From Sphingomonas guangdongensis (lineage in GTDB: Bacteria; Pseudomonadota; Alphaproteobacteria; Sphingomonadales; Sphingomonadaceae), in contig NZ_OBMI01000003.1 of assembly GCF_900199185.1 (NCBI RefSeq), positions 682,001 to 746,000 of the forward strand: a stretch of DNA of 64,000 nt. Direction: 5' to 3'. Below, in pieces: positions 32,718 to 41,256 of this stretch. Every line of letters begins with the position of its first letter. Position 1 is the first letter of the stretch. Under the pieces are notes generated by a model. That model saw only the letters and a program-made list of their open reading frames with translations, had not been told where the DNA came from and searched no databases. The position numbers and the translations under genes were made by a program.

Positions 32718-33337
32718 GCGACGCCGAGGCGCTGGGTCTGCCGCCCGAGGCGTTCGCCAAGCAGGACGGCGGGGCCGACTTCGACTTTTATGGGCCTCCC
32801 CGCCTTGTCACACATATCGATGAGGCGGCAGTCGAGGCCCTGACCCGACACTATGCCTCGCGACTGAAATCAGGCGATCGCGTCCTCGACCTCATGTCGA
32901 GCTGGGTGAGCCACCTGCCGCCCGGCGTGGATCTCGAGGTCGTCGGACACGGCATGAACGCGGAGGAGCTCGCCGCCAATCCGCGCCTCGGCCGATGGTT
33001 CGTCCAGGACCTCAACCGGGATGCTGTCCTGCCGGAGGCGGACGAGGCGTTCGACGCGGTACTGGTGTGCGTCGCCGTACAATATCTCCAGCACCCTCTT
33101 GCGGTGTTTCGCGAAATCCGGCGGGTGCTGAAGCCGGACGGCGTGGCAATCGCCAGCTTCTCGAACCGGTGCTTTCCGACCAAGGCGGTCGCGATCTGGC
33201 GCGCGCTCGACATGAACGGACAGGCGGCGCTCATCCGTCTCTACCTGGAAAAAGCCGGCTTCCAGGATGTCCAGGCGCATCTGCTCGCGGACGGGCGGTC
33301 GGGCGATCCGCTGATCGCAGTCGAGGCGCGCAGCTGA
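32714..33337 (+). CDS. Class I SAM-dependent methyltransferase
   Basis: A 207-residue protein with a UbiE/Methyltransf_11-type fold: VLDLMSSWVSHLP (motif I variant, without GxGxG), DLNRDAVLPEADEAFDAVLVCVAVQYLQHPLAVFREIRRVLKPDGVAIASFSNRCFP and a C-terminal VEARS. Similar proteins are often annotated simply as methyltransferase-domain proteins; the substrate is unknown. Motif I is DLMSSW instead of DxGxGxG, so cofactor binding should be checked. Cotranslated with the preceding gene. Confidence 0.82.
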   Translation: MSDAEALGLPPEAFAKQDGGADFDFYGPPRLVTHIDEAAVEALTRHYASRLKSGDRVLDLMSSWVSHLPPGVDLEVVGHGMNAEELAANPRLGRWFVQDLNRDAVLPEADEAFDAVLVCVAVQYLQHPLAVFREIRRVLKPDGVAIASFSNRCFPTKAVAIWRALDMNGQAALIRLYLEKAGFQDVQAHLLADGRSGDPLIAVEARS

Positions 33338-33339
33338 GC

Positions 33340-33524
33340 TCAGCCGAAGCGGATGGCGTCCTCCAGCCCGGCAGCCTTGCCCGCCATGCCGGGCCTTCCT
33401 CGAGCTGCCGCACCGCCTCGAACCGCCCGCGCTCCGCACGGTAGCGGACGATCTCGTATCCGTGCCCCTTGAGCTGCGGCAACGCGTCGATCTCGTCCGC
33501 CGATGCCGTGTTGATGTCGATCAT
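33340..33524 (-). pseudogene. Helix-hairpin-helix (ComEA-like) small gene with frameshift
   Basis: The reading MIDINTASADEIDALPQLKGHGYEIVRYRAERGRFEAVRQLEE is the start of a stand-alone HhH DNA-binding protein. Right after EE the frame is lost; the next frame continues PGMAGKAAGLEDAIRFG and stops at 33340, exactly how such proteins end. One base seems missing near 33393 (185 bases instead of 186). It begins with an ATGA overlap to the cupin gene. A sequencing error is equally possible. Confidence 0.7.
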
Positions 33525-34021
33525 GCCTTGTTGCTCCACAGCCGCGTGAGCGGACCTCTGTTGCCCTCGGCCGGGTCGGCCTGCGGCAGCGGTACGGCGG
33601 CGATGCGCGCGAGCGTTGCCGTGTCTGCCGCCCGGCGGCAGACATCCCAATCCTGTCCTTCCGGGTAGGCGCCCACCAACAGGAAGTCGTCGCTGGCCCT
33701 GATCCGGCAATGCCCAGTGCCCGCCGGCAGCACGAGAAGATCGCCCGCCTCGATCCGCACCTGTCGGCCGCCCTCCCCGCCGAGCATCAGCTCGGCCGAG
33801 CCGTTGGTGCAGGCCAATGCTTCGTGCGCCGTGGAGTGGTAGTGGTGGTAGGGGTAGACGCCGTCGCGCCAGTCCGGACGCCAGTCATTCCGGCGAAGCG
33901 TCGCCTCGATCGCTTCCGGATCGCCAACGGGCACGATGCCGCGATAGACCAGCACCGGCAGCGCCGAATTGTTCGGCACCCAGCCATTCGGGCCCAGCAT
34001 CAGGGTGTCGGGCTCGCTCAC
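33521..34021 (-). CDS. Cupin-domain protein
   Basis: A 166-residue cupin: PYHHYHSTAHEALACTNGSAELMLGGEGGRQVRIEAGDLLVLPAGTGHCRI gives both cupin motifs with His, Glu and His ligands. The YxxxxY...PAGTGH type is close to the YjlB-like group. Start is GTG at 34021 overlapping the deaminase stop (GTGA); an ATG 21 bases on (MLGPNG) is the alternative. Substrate unknown. Forms an operon with the deaminase and the HhH gene. Confidence 0.82.
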   Translation of the reverse strand: MSEPDTLMLGPNGWVPNNSALPVLVYRGIVPVGDPEAIEATLRRNDWRPDWRDGVYPYHHYHSTAHEALACTNGSAELMLGGEGGRQVRIEAGDLLVLPAGTGHCRIRASDDFLLVGAYPEGQDWDVCRRAADTATLARIAAVPLPQADPAEGNRGPLTRLWSNKA

Positions 34022-34509
34022 AGGTTCGCCTGCTCGGCGGACGGCAGGTCCGCGTCGGGTGGGTAATAGAGGCCGGCGCACTCCTCGCGGAGGCAGCCGC
34101 CCTCGATTACGATGTCGTCGCGATAGGCGTCCGCGATGAAAGACAGCGTGTCGACATGCCGCGCCTCGAAATACATCGGGTGCACGTCCTCGCGCCCGGC
34201 GCCGTAGACGACGCGGCCAACCTTGGACCAGATCGAAGCCATGGTGCACATGCCGCAGGGCTGCAGCGTCGAGTAGAGCGTCGCTCCGCGCAGCTCGAGC
34301 TCGCCCGTGTCCTCGCAGGCGCGGCGGATCGCCATCATCTCGGCATGCGCGGTGGCGTCCGGCAGTTCTTGGGTCTGGTTGCGCTCGCCCGCGATCTCGC
34401 GCCCTTCGAGCACGATCACCGAGCCGAGCGGCGAAGTGGATGGGTCCGAGCCCTCCGAGCGGGCGATCTCGATCGCCCGGCGCATCCAGCGCTCGTCATC
34501 CTCGTTCAT
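34018..34509 (-). CDS. Nucleoside/guanine-type deaminase
   Basis: A 163-residue zinc deaminase: HAEMMAIRRACE (His and Glu of the active site) and TLQPCGMCTMASIWSKVGRVVYG (PCxxC zinc cysteines). The layout is that of the tRNA-adenosine/guanine deaminase-like cytidine deaminase superfamily. GGAGGTG lies just before the ATG at 34509. It is the first gene of a three-gene operon, divergent from the aldo/keto reductase. Exact substrate not known. Confidence 0.88.
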   Translation of the reverse strand: MNEDDERWMRRAIEIARSEGSDPSTSPLGSVIVLEGREIAGERNQTQELPDATAHAEMMAIRRACEDTGELELRGATLYSTLQPCGMCTMASIWSKVGRVVYGAGREDVHPMYFEARHVDTLSFIADAYRDDIVIEGGCLREECAGLYYPPDADLPSAEQANL

Positions 34510-34581
34510 CGACACCTCCGCTCTCCCCAACGTCGGGCGGCGGCAGATGGTCCGACAGGCGGGGTGGCACGTTGTGCGCCC

Positions 34582-35412
34582 ATGAAGACGATCCGCTTCC
34601 CCGACGGCACGACCGTCCCCGCGCTGGGCCAAGGCACCTGGATGATGGCCGAGGATCCGAGCCGCCGCCGCCAAGAGATCGCCGCGCTGCGCGAGGGCGT
34701 CGAGCTCGGCCTCACCCTGATCGACACGGCCGAAATGTATGCCGACGGCGAGTCCGAGCGGCTCGTCGGCGAGGCTATCACTGGCATGCGCGACCGCGTC
34801 TTTCTCATCAGCAAGGCCTATCCGCAGAACGCCTCCGCCAAGCGGCTGCCGCGCGCGTGCGAGGCGAGCCTCGAGCGGCTCGGCACCGACCGGCTCGACC
34901 TCTACCTGCTGCACTGGCGCGGCAGCGTGCCGTTGGCCGAGACGGTCGAGGCGATGGAGCGGCTGGTCGCAGCCGGCAAGATCGTCCGGTGGGGCGTCAG
35001 CAATCTCGACGCCAATGACTTGGAAGAGTTGGTCGCCGCCGGTGGTGAGCGATGCCAGACCGACCAGATCCTCTACAATCTGACCCGCCGCGGGCCCGAG
35101 CACGACCTGATCCCATGGCTTGCCGAGCGACGCATGCCGGTAATGGCCTACAGCCCCGTCGAGCAGGGACGCCTGCTCGCCCATCGCGGACTGGCCGCCA
35201 TCGCGCGTGAGCGTGGCGTAACGCCAGCGCAGGTGGCGCTTGCCTGGCTGCTGGCGCGAGATGGGGTCATCGCCATTCCCAAGGCGGGATCGGCGGCCCA
35301 CGTTCGCGAGAACCGCGCCGCGGCGGACCTGGACCTCTCCGACACCGATCTCGCGCGGCTGGACGACGTCTTCCCGCGGCCGCGCGGGCCCGTGCCGCTG
35401 GAAATGCTCTAA
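34582..35412 (+). CDS. Aldo/keto reductase
   Basis: A 276-residue NADPH-dependent reductase with a TIM-barrel fold. Catalytic residues are visible: DTAEMYADGESE (Asp, Tyr), KAYP (Lys), LLHWRG (His), and the cofactor loop IPKAGSAAHVREN at the end. It belongs to the AKR group that acts on aldehydes such as methylglyoxal. It is convergent with the MBL gene, with a 4-base overlap of stop codons. Confidence 0.9.
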   Translation: MKTIRFPDGTTVPALGQGTWMMAEDPSRRRQEIAALREGVELGLTLIDTAEMYADGESERLVGEAITGMRDRVFLISKAYPQNASAKRLPRACEASLERLGTDRLDLYLLHWRGSVPLAETVEAMERLVAAGKIVRWGVSNLDANDLEELVAAGGERCQTDQILYNLTRRGPEHDLIPWLAERRMPVMAYSPVEQGRLLAHRGLAAIARERGVTPAQVALAWLLARDGVIAIPKAGSAAHVRENRAAADLDLSDTDLARLDDVFPRPRGPVPLEML

Positions 35413-36410
35413 CCGCCCGCGGGCTCGAAGTCGTGGACGGTGCCGGGCTGCGCCGCCATGAAGCGCCGTGGCGGCAGGCCGGCTGCCGACAGCGCGGAGG
35501 CGAGCGCCAGACGCGGTGCGTCGCGCGCCTCGTCGGTGAGCTGGAACGTGCCCCAGTGGATGCCGAGCGCCTGGCCGGCATCCACGTCCTTGAAGATGCG
35601 GACAGCCTCCGCCGGATTGACGTGCTGCGCGCTCATGAACCAGCGCGGCTCGTAGGCACCGATCGGGATCAGCGCCACGTCCGGCCCGCCGAGCCGCTCG
35701 CGCATCTCCCTGAAGATCACGCCGTCACCGTAGCCCGTATCACCCGCGAACCAGATTGAGCCGGCGGGTGTGGTCAGATGATGGCCGGCCCACAAGGCCA
35801 TGCGCACGTCGGTCGGCCAGCGGTTCGCCCAATGATAAGCTGGCGTCAGCGTGGTCGCGATCCCCTCGCCGAGCGACATCCGGTCCCACCAGTCGCCGAC
35901 GATGCAGCGTGCCTCAGGAACAGCGGCGCGGACGATGGCATCGTTGCCGAGCGGCATGGCCATCAGCGGCGCATGATCCGCCTGGAGCCGGCGGAGCGTC
36001 GCGACATCGAGATGGTCGTAGTGGCAGTGGCTGAGGAGCACGGCATCGATCGGCGGCAGGTCCTCGAACGCGATCCCCGGCGCGGTCACCCGCTTGGGCC
36101 CGGCGAAGGCGAAGGGGCTGGCGCGCTCGGACCAGACCGGATCAGTGAGGATGTTCCTGCCCGCCGACTGGATCAACAGCGAGGCATGCCCGACCATGAT
36201 GATCCGGGGGCCTGTGACCCGCGCCTCCGGCTTGGCCGGGGTGACCGGCACCGAGGTCGGCCACTTGGCGGCACCGCCAGCCAGCTTCCAGCGCAGCATG
36301 GCGGTGAGGCCGCGATCGGTCGATGGCTGACCCGGATTGAAGAAGCGGACGCCGTCGAAATGGTCGGTGGGCAGTCCCTGATAGTAACGATTGCGCGCCA
36401 TCGGCTTCAC
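35409..36410 (-). CDS. MBL-fold hydrolase, NAPE-PLD/UlaG-like
   Basis: A 333-residue protein with the zinc motif SHCHYDHLD, then TPAYHWANRWPTDVRMALWAGHHL, WFAGDTGYGDG and a late His (LGIHWGTFQL). The N-terminal YYQGLPTDHFDGVRFFNPG and this pattern match N-acyl-phosphatidylethanolamine phospholipase D-like enzymes. Bacterial substrates are mostly unknown. An internal ATG 9 bases on could be the start. Confidence 0.88.
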   Translation of the reverse strand: MKPMARNRYYQGLPTDHFDGVRFFNPGQPSTDRGLTAMLRWKLAGGAAKWPTSVPVTPAKPEARVTGPRIIMVGHASLLIQSAGRNILTDPVWSERASPFAFAGPKRVTAPGIAFEDLPPIDAVLLSHCHYDHLDVATLRRLQADHAPLMAMPLGNDAIVRAAVPEARCIVGDWWDRMSLGEGIATTLTPAYHWANRWPTDVRMALWAGHHLTTPAGSIWFAGDTGYGDGVIFREMRERLGGPDVALIPIGAYEPRWFMSAQHVNPAEAVRIFKDVDAGQALGIHWGTFQLTDEARDAPRLALASALSAAGLPPRRFMAAQPGTVHDFEPAGG

Positions 36411-36460
36411 CTAGCGTCCGAAGACGCCAGGCGCGACCGGGTGAGCACCGTAAGCCCTGG

Positions 36461-37000
36461 TCAGGACGCAGGGACGTCCGGATCTGGGTTGCGCTGCCAC
36501 ACTTGCTCGGCAAGCAGGGTCGCAAAGCCGAGCCAGCCCACGAAGGGCAGGCCGAGCGCCGCCGCCGGTCGATCGACCTTCGCGACCGCGGCGATATAGC
36601 CCGCTCCCGTCGCGATCATGGCGCCGGATGCGAGCGCGCTGACGCCAAGCTCACGCTTGCGGAAGAAGAGCTCGGTCCAGCCGCCGATCATTCCGGTGTT
36701 GAGCAGCCACAAGGCCACGCCCAGGGTGCGACCATCGCTTGGCCGGCGGCGGAGCAGTCGATAGCCGCCGATCGCCAGCCCGCTCTCCACGATCGGCCAG
36801 ACAGCACCGAACACAGGATCGGGCGGCGTGAAGGCGGGCTTGTCGAGCCGCTTGTACCAGCGCCGGATGTTCGGGTGGGATGGGCCAGGCGCGTTGCGAC
36901 GTCCGAGCAGCGCGCTGACCCCCATCGCGGCCGCCACGATCGAAGCAGCGGCCAGAGGTGAGAGGCCGGCCTTCCCGTCGCGAACCGCCGCCCGGCTCAT
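36461..37000 (-). CDS. tspO: TspO/MBR family membrane protein
   Basis: A 179-residue protein with five membrane helices. The family sequence NIRRWYKRLDKPAFTPPDPVFGAVWPIVESGLAIGGYRL and WLLNTGMIGGWTELFFRKRELG is clear. TspO binds porphyrins and lipids and affects redox and stress responses. It overlaps the glutaredoxin gene upstream by four bases. The C-terminal AEQVWQRNPD end is normal. Confidence 0.9.
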   Translation of the reverse strand: MSRAAVRDGKAGLSPLAAASIVAAAMGVSALLGRRNAPGPSHPNIRRWYKRLDKPAFTPPDPVFGAVWPIVESGLAIGGYRLLRRRPSDGRTLGVALWLLNTGMIGGWTELFFRKRELGVSALASGAMIATGAGYIAAVAKVDRPAAALGLPFVGWLGFATLLAEQVWQRNPDPDVPAS

Positions 37001-37242
37001 GCCGCGAGATACCGTTCGAGATCGTCGCTCCCGCCAATGCGCTCGCCATCGATGAACACCTGCGGCGTCGTATCGACGCCCTGTTCCTCCTCGAAGGCGT
37101 CCACCTCCTCGCGCGAGGACAGGATGCGGTCGTCGACCTCGAACCCCGCCCCTTCCAGCATCTCCTTGGCGCGCACGCCAAACGGACAGGTGTGGTCCGG
37201 CAGGATCATGCGGTACAGGATCGCAACATTCTTGTCGGCCAT
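36997..37242 (-). CDS. Glutaredoxin
   Basis: An 81-residue glutaredoxin: active site TCPFGVRAK with a single N-terminal Cys (CPFG), cis-Pro TTPQVFIDGERIGGSDDLERYL. The lone Cys suggests monothiol chemistry. ATG 37242 has GGGAG eight bases before it; a GTG at 37251 is also in frame. Cotranslated with tspO. Confidence 0.88.
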   Translation of the reverse strand: MADKNVAILYRMILPDHTCPFGVRAKEMLEGAGFEVDDRILSSREEVDAFEEEQGVDTTPQVFIDGERIGGSDDLERYLAA

Positions 37243-37357
37243 GTGGGACACTCCCTGGCGGACCGTGACGCCCGCAGCATTCGTATAGCGAAGCGTTGCC
37301 GATGCCGTTCCGTCGCTCAGCGGTAGAATGATCCTGAAGCGGCGCAGCAGATCACAT

Positions 37358-37372
37358 GTTCCTCGTTCGTTC
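37358..37372. promoter_or_regulatory. LexA (SOS) box GTTC-N7-GTTC before dinB
   Basis: GTTCCTCGTTCGTTC matches the alphaproteobacterial LexA box exactly and ends 23 bases before the dinB start codon. Confidence 0.75.
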
Positions 37373-37395
37373 GCGCGCTGCTAAGGCGCCCGGCG

Positions 37396-38520
37396 ATGGA
37401 AGGCCGTTCGACTCGCAAGATCATCCATGTCGACATGGATGCCTTCTTCGCGTCCGTGGAGCAGCGCGACGATCCGGCCCTGCGCGGGCGGCCGGTCGCG
37501 GTCGGCTATGCGGCGGCGCGCGGCGTCGTCGCGGCGGCCAGCTACGAGGCGCGGGGGTTCGGGGTGCGCTCAGCCCTGCCTTCGGTCACGGCACTTCGGC
37601 GTTGTCCCGACCTCGTCTTCGTGCCGCCGCGCTTCGACGTCTACAAGGCCGTCTCGCGTCAGATCCATGCGATCTTCGCCGAGTACACCGACCTCATCCA
37701 GCCGCTGTCGCTCGACGAGGCCTATCTCGACGTGACCGGCAACCGTGCCGGGCTGCCGACGGCCTGGGCCACCGCCAAGGCCATCCGGGCGCGCATCCTC
37801 GAGGAGACCGGCCTGACTGCGTCGGCCGGCATCAGCTACAACAAGTTCCTGGCCAAGCTCGCGTCGGACCACCGCAAGCCCAACGGCCAGTTCGCCGTCA
37901 CGCCCGACATGGGCGCTGCCTGGGTCGAGACTTTACCCGTCGCGCGCTTCCACGGCGTCGGACCGGTGACGGCGGCCAAGATGAAGCGGCTCGGCATTGA
38001 GACCGGTGCCGACCTCCGCGCTAAGCCGCTCGCCTTCCTCGAAGAGCACTTCGGCAGTTCGGCCGGCTGGTACCATGCGATCGCCCGCGGCGAGGATCAT
38101 CGCCCGGTCAACCCGAACCGCGCCCGCAAGTCGTCGGGTTCGGAGACCACGTTCGATCGCGACCTGACCGAACCGGCCGAGATCGAGACCGGCGTATTAC
38201 GCATGGCGGACGATGTCTGGAACTGGTGCGAGAACGCCCAGGCCTTTGGCCGCACTGTCACCGTCAAGATCAAGTTCCAGGACTTCCGCCAGATCACCCG
38301 CAGCCGCAGCCATGCAGGCGCGGTGACCGATCGGGATCAGCTTCACCGTACAAGCCTTGACCTCGTCCGCTCGATCTACCCGCCCGAAACCGGCATCCGC
38401 CTGGTCGGGGTGACCGTCTCCAACTTCGAGGCACCCGTGCGCGACGACGGGCCGGCCCTGCCCCTATTTGGCGCGGGACCGGACTCACGCGGCGCTTCGA
38501 TGATGGTGGAGGCTCGCTGA
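37396..38520 (+). CDS. dinB: DNA polymerase IV (Y family)
   Basis: A 374-residue translesion polymerase. Catalytic acidic residues are in HVDMDAFFASVEQRD and LSLDEAYLDVT; the helix-hairpin-helix (FHGVGPVTAAKMKRLGI) and little-finger domain (RSRSHAGAVTD) follow, with a possible clamp-binding PLFGAG near the end. It copies damaged DNA with low fidelity. It is LexA-controlled by the box in front and overlaps the DUF763 gene by one base. Confidence 0.95.
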   Translation: MEGRSTRKIIHVDMDAFFASVEQRDDPALRGRPVAVGYAAARGVVAAASYEARGFGVRSALPSVTALRRCPDLVFVPPRFDVYKAVSRQIHAIFAEYTDLIQPLSLDEAYLDVTGNRAGLPTAWATAKAIRARILEETGLTASAGISYNKFLAKLASDHRKPNGQFAVTPDMGAAWVETLPVARFHGVGPVTAAKMKRLGIETGADLRAKPLAFLEEHFGSSAGWYHAIARGEDHRPVNPNRARKSSGSETTFDRDLTEPAEIETGVLRMADDVWNWCENAQAFGRTVTVKIKFQDFRQITRSRSHAGAVTDRDQLHRTSLDLVRSIYPPETGIRLVGVTVSNFEAPVRDDGPALPLFGAGPDSRGASMMVEAR

Positions 38521-39785
38521 TGGGCCGGCGGTCGGGGAGCGCCGACCTGCCGCTCCATGGCGGGCGCGTACCCGCCTGGCTTGGCCAGCGCATGACCCGG
38601 CTCGGCGCGGTGATCGCGCAAGCGATCGTGCTCGAATATGGCCGGGACGAACTGCTGCGTCGTCTCGCCCACCCCTTCTGGTTCCAGTCTTTTGGCGCGG
38701 TAATGGGCATGGACTGGCACTCGTCGGGGATCACGACGAGCGTACTCGGAGCCCTCAAGCGCGGCCTTGCCCCTCTCTCGAGCGAGCTCGGCCTGCACGT
38801 GTGCGGCGGTCGCGGGCGGCACAGCCGCGCGACCCCCGCAGAGCTTGTCGCGGTGGGAGAGCGCGTCGGTCTCGATGGCGAGGCGCTCGCGCGTTCCAGT
38901 CGGCTGGTCGCGAAGGTCGACAGCGCCGCGGTGCAGGATGGGTTCGACCTCTATCTCCACGGCTTCATCGTCGCTGACGACGGTCGCTGGGTGGTAGTGC
39001 AGCAGGGCATGAACGACGGCCGGAAGCAGGCTCGCCGTTATCACTGGCTCTCCGAGGGACTGGAGAGCTTCGTCGACGCGCCCCATGCCGCGGTCGAAGG
39101 CGCCAATCAGGGTCAGATCGTTAACCTGACCGACCGGCGCGCCGCCGCCTCGCGCGAACGCCAGCTCGATCTGCTCCGAAATGCGGGACCCGATGGAATC
39201 GTCCGCGAGCTTGCTCGGCTCAAACCCGCCTACGGCAAAGCATCTGCGCCGGCCGCGCAGGCGATGTTGCCGCACCTCGTCATGCCCGATCATCATGAGG
39301 TCCGTGCCGAGGACGTGATCGAGCGTCGACTGCATGGCGCGCTTGCCGCGGCCGCCGATCGTGGGCCTGAGGACTTCGCCGAACTGCTGCTGGTGCCCGG
39401 CATCGGCGCCCGCACCGTTCGTTCGCTGGCGATGGTGGCGGAGGTGGTTCATGGCACACCGTGTCGGTTCAGCGACCCTGCCCGCTTCAGCCTCGCCCAT
39501 GGCGGCAAGGACCGTCATCCCTACCCGGTCCCGACCCGCGTCTATGACCGGACGATCGCGGTCATGAAGGGTGCGGTCGCGGCCGCGAAGCTCGGCCAGG
39601 ACGAGAAGCTGGCGGCGATCCGGCGTCTCGACCAGCAGGCGAGACGGCTGGAGGTCACCGCGACCGGCCCATCGGTCGAAGCGCTGATCGCGGAGGAGCG
39701 CAGCCGATCGCACGCCTTCGGTGGTCGCAGCGTATTCGGCTGGGAGCCGCCGGGACCGGTACACGCCGACGAGAGCGCGGCTTGA
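38520..39785 (+). CDS. DUF763 protein, possible DNA-repair factor
   Basis: A 421-residue uncharacterised DUF763 protein. The start SADLPLHGGRVPAWLGQRMTRL, FDLYLHGFIVADDGRWVVVQQGMN and SFVDAPHAAVEG are family sequences. An HhH-like DNA-binding motif, LLLVPGIGARTVRSLAMVAEVV, lies at about residues 287-310. It is locked between dinB and alkB by one-base overlaps under one LexA box, which argues for a role in DNA damage repair. Function is not established. Confidence 0.85.
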   Translation: MGRRSGSADLPLHGGRVPAWLGQRMTRLGAVIAQAIVLEYGRDELLRRLAHPFWFQSFGAVMGMDWHSSGITTSVLGALKRGLAPLSSELGLHVCGGRGRHSRATPAELVAVGERVGLDGEALARSSRLVAKVDSAAVQDGFDLYLHGFIVADDGRWVVVQQGMNDGRKQARRYHWLSEGLESFVDAPHAAVEGANQGQIVNLTDRRAAASRERQLDLLRNAGPDGIVRELARLKPAYGKASAPAAQAMLPHLVMPDHHEVRAEDVIERRLHGALAAAADRGPEDFAELLLVPGIGARTVRSLAMVAEVVHGTPCRFSDPARFSLAHGGKDRHPYPVPTRVYDRTIAVMKGAVAAAKLGQDEKLAAIRRLDQQARRLEVTATGPSVEALIAEERSRSHAFGGRSVFGWEPPGPVHADESAA

Positions 39786-40354
39786 TGGCCATGGCGGACT
39801 TGTTCGATACCCCGACGCTGCCTGGGCTCGCGTCGCAGGACGATCTCGTCAGCGAGGCCGAGGAGCGGGTGCTGATTGCGGCGATCGACGCTACCGCATT
39901 GTCGCCCTTCCGGTTTCAAGGCTGGACCGGCAAGCGGCTGACCAGCTCCTATGGCTGGCGATATGACTTCGACGCGGGACGGCTTGAGCAGGGCGAGCCG
40001 CTACCCGATTGGCTGCTGCCGATCCGGGATCGCGCGGCTGCCTTCGCCGGGTTACCTGTCGAGGATCTCGTCCAGGCGCTGCTGATCCGCTACGATCCGG
40101 GCGCGGGCATCGGCTGGCATCGTGATCGGCCGGCCTTCGAGCATGTGGTCGGGCTGTCGCTCGGCGCACTGGCGACGATGCGCTTCCGCCGCCGGGTCGG
40201 CACGCGTTTCGAGCGCGTCGGCATGCCGCTGCCGCCCCGCGGTGCCTATCACCTCAGTGGCGAGGCGCGCCGTAACTGGGAACACAGCATCGCCGAAATG
40301 GACCGAACGCGCTGGTCGATCACGTTCCGCAGCCTGCGCGCGCGATCGTCCTAA
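39785..40354 (+). CDS. alkB: AlkB-type 2-oxoglutarate/Fe(II) dioxygenase
   Basis: A 189-residue enzyme that removes alkyl groups from DNA bases by oxidation. Iron ligands are seen in GWHRDRP (HxD) and NWEHSI (His), and 2-oxoglutarate Args in RWSITFR. LLIRYDPGAGIGWHRD and GLSLGALATMRFRR are typical. The ATG overlaps the DUF763 stop (TGATG). Third gene of the SOS operon dinB-DUF763-alkB. Confidence 0.92.
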   Translation: MAMADLFDTPTLPGLASQDDLVSEAEERVLIAAIDATALSPFRFQGWTGKRLTSSYGWRYDFDAGRLEQGEPLPDWLLPIRDRAAAFAGLPVEDLVQALLIRYDPGAGIGWHRDRPAFEHVVGLSLGALATMRFRRRVGTRFERVGMPLPPRGAYHLSGEARRNWEHSIAEMDRTRWSITFRSLRARSS

Positions 40355-40665
40355 CCCGCGTCGTCGATCTCAGGATCGGTGCTGGCGCCCTTTGGCGCCG
40401 CGTCGGGCAAGCGCGCGGCAAGCGAGCCGATATTGTCTCCTCGGACCTCGATCATCGAAACCCCGTCGACGATCACCGCGTGTTGGGGGATCAGGATCGC
40501 GTCCTGCTGGTGCGCCGGATCGAGTGCGAGCCACGCGCGTACCGCCTTCTCAAGGCTGGTGACTTCGACAAGTTCTTCCTGGCCACGCGGCACGTTCTCG
40601 AGCGCAGCGCTCATCCGCCACTCGATGTCGGGCGATGCCACATCGCCCCAGCTTGCTTCGGCCAT
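40351..40665 (-). CDS. Conserved hypothetical protein
   Basis: A 104-residue acidic protein: EASWGDVASPDIEWRMSAALENVPRGQEELVEVTSLEKAVRAWLALDPAHQQDAILIPQHAVIVDGVSMIEVRGDNIGSLAARL. No motif is recognised. GGAAGGGACG precedes the ATG. It is convergent with alkB with stop codons overlapping by four bases. The 137-base gap behind it holds nothing obvious. Confidence 0.65.
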   Translation of the reverse strand: MAEASWGDVASPDIEWRMSAALENVPRGQEELVEVTSLEKAVRAWLALDPAHQQDAILIPQHAVIVDGVSMIEVRGDNIGSLAARLPDAAPKGASTDPEIDDAG

Positions 40666-40802
40666 GGTCGTCCCTTCCGTCAACGCCTGCGCATTGTCCG
40701 CAAGTCGAGCGCAAGGACGGGCACGAAGTTCCCTCAAGCTCCGTCTAGCTCTGAACGGGCCAGCAACAGCGCTGCGGGCTCCAGACCAGCCTCGCTGCCC
40801 CT

Positions 40803-41069
40803 TCAACGTAACTGGCTGTCCTTGCTGCCCCGCCGATTGATGCCGGACGCCTTCGGCTTGGCATCACGAAGCGATTGACACGCGACGCACGTGCGAACGC
40901 CCGGGAGGACAATCCGACGACGCTCGGGGATCGGCTCGCCGCATTCAACACAGTGGGTTTCACTTTCGCCCGTCGGCATGCCAGCCCGGGCGGCGAGGAT
41001 GGCATCCGCGACCGAGTCGTCGATCTGATCCTGGACGGCACCGTCCCGCGTCCAACCGCCCGCCATCAT
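40803..41069 (-). CDS. TraR/DksA-family C4 zinc-finger protein
   Basis: An 88-residue protein with four zinc cysteines: CVECGEPIPERRRIVLPGVRTCVACQ. A short coiled segment precedes it (QDQIDDSVADAILAARAGM). TraR-like proteins bind the RNA polymerase secondary channel without needing ppGpp. Such genes are common on conjugative elements. It is divergent from imuA; the shared 187-base gap carries a LexA box. Confidence 0.88.
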   Translation of the reverse strand: MMAGGWTRDGAVQDQIDDSVADAILAARAGMPTGESETHCVECGEPIPERRRIVLPGVRTCVACQSLRDAKPKASGINRRGSKDSQLR

Positions 41070-41221
41070 CTGCTCCGTCTTCGATTGTCATCCGAAATGG
41101 GGTGAGCAGGCGCTGTTTTCAGCCTTTCCGGCGCTGGGCAGCACCAGCAGAACACCGTGTCGGGCTGATCCCGGCCAGATTCTTTTACGCTCCGTGGGTT
41201 GACCGACGTCGCCGCCATGCG

Positions 41222-41236
41222 GAACATAAGAGGAAC
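41222..41236. promoter_or_regulatory. LexA (SOS) box GAAC-N7-GAAC before imuA
   Basis: GAACATAAGAGGAAC is an exact match, 20 bases before imuA. A TTGACC at 41199 may be the -35. This is the expected control for the imuA-imuB-dnaE2 cassette. Confidence 0.8.
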
Positions 41237-41256
41237 ACGAGAGTCGATTCCGCCTG

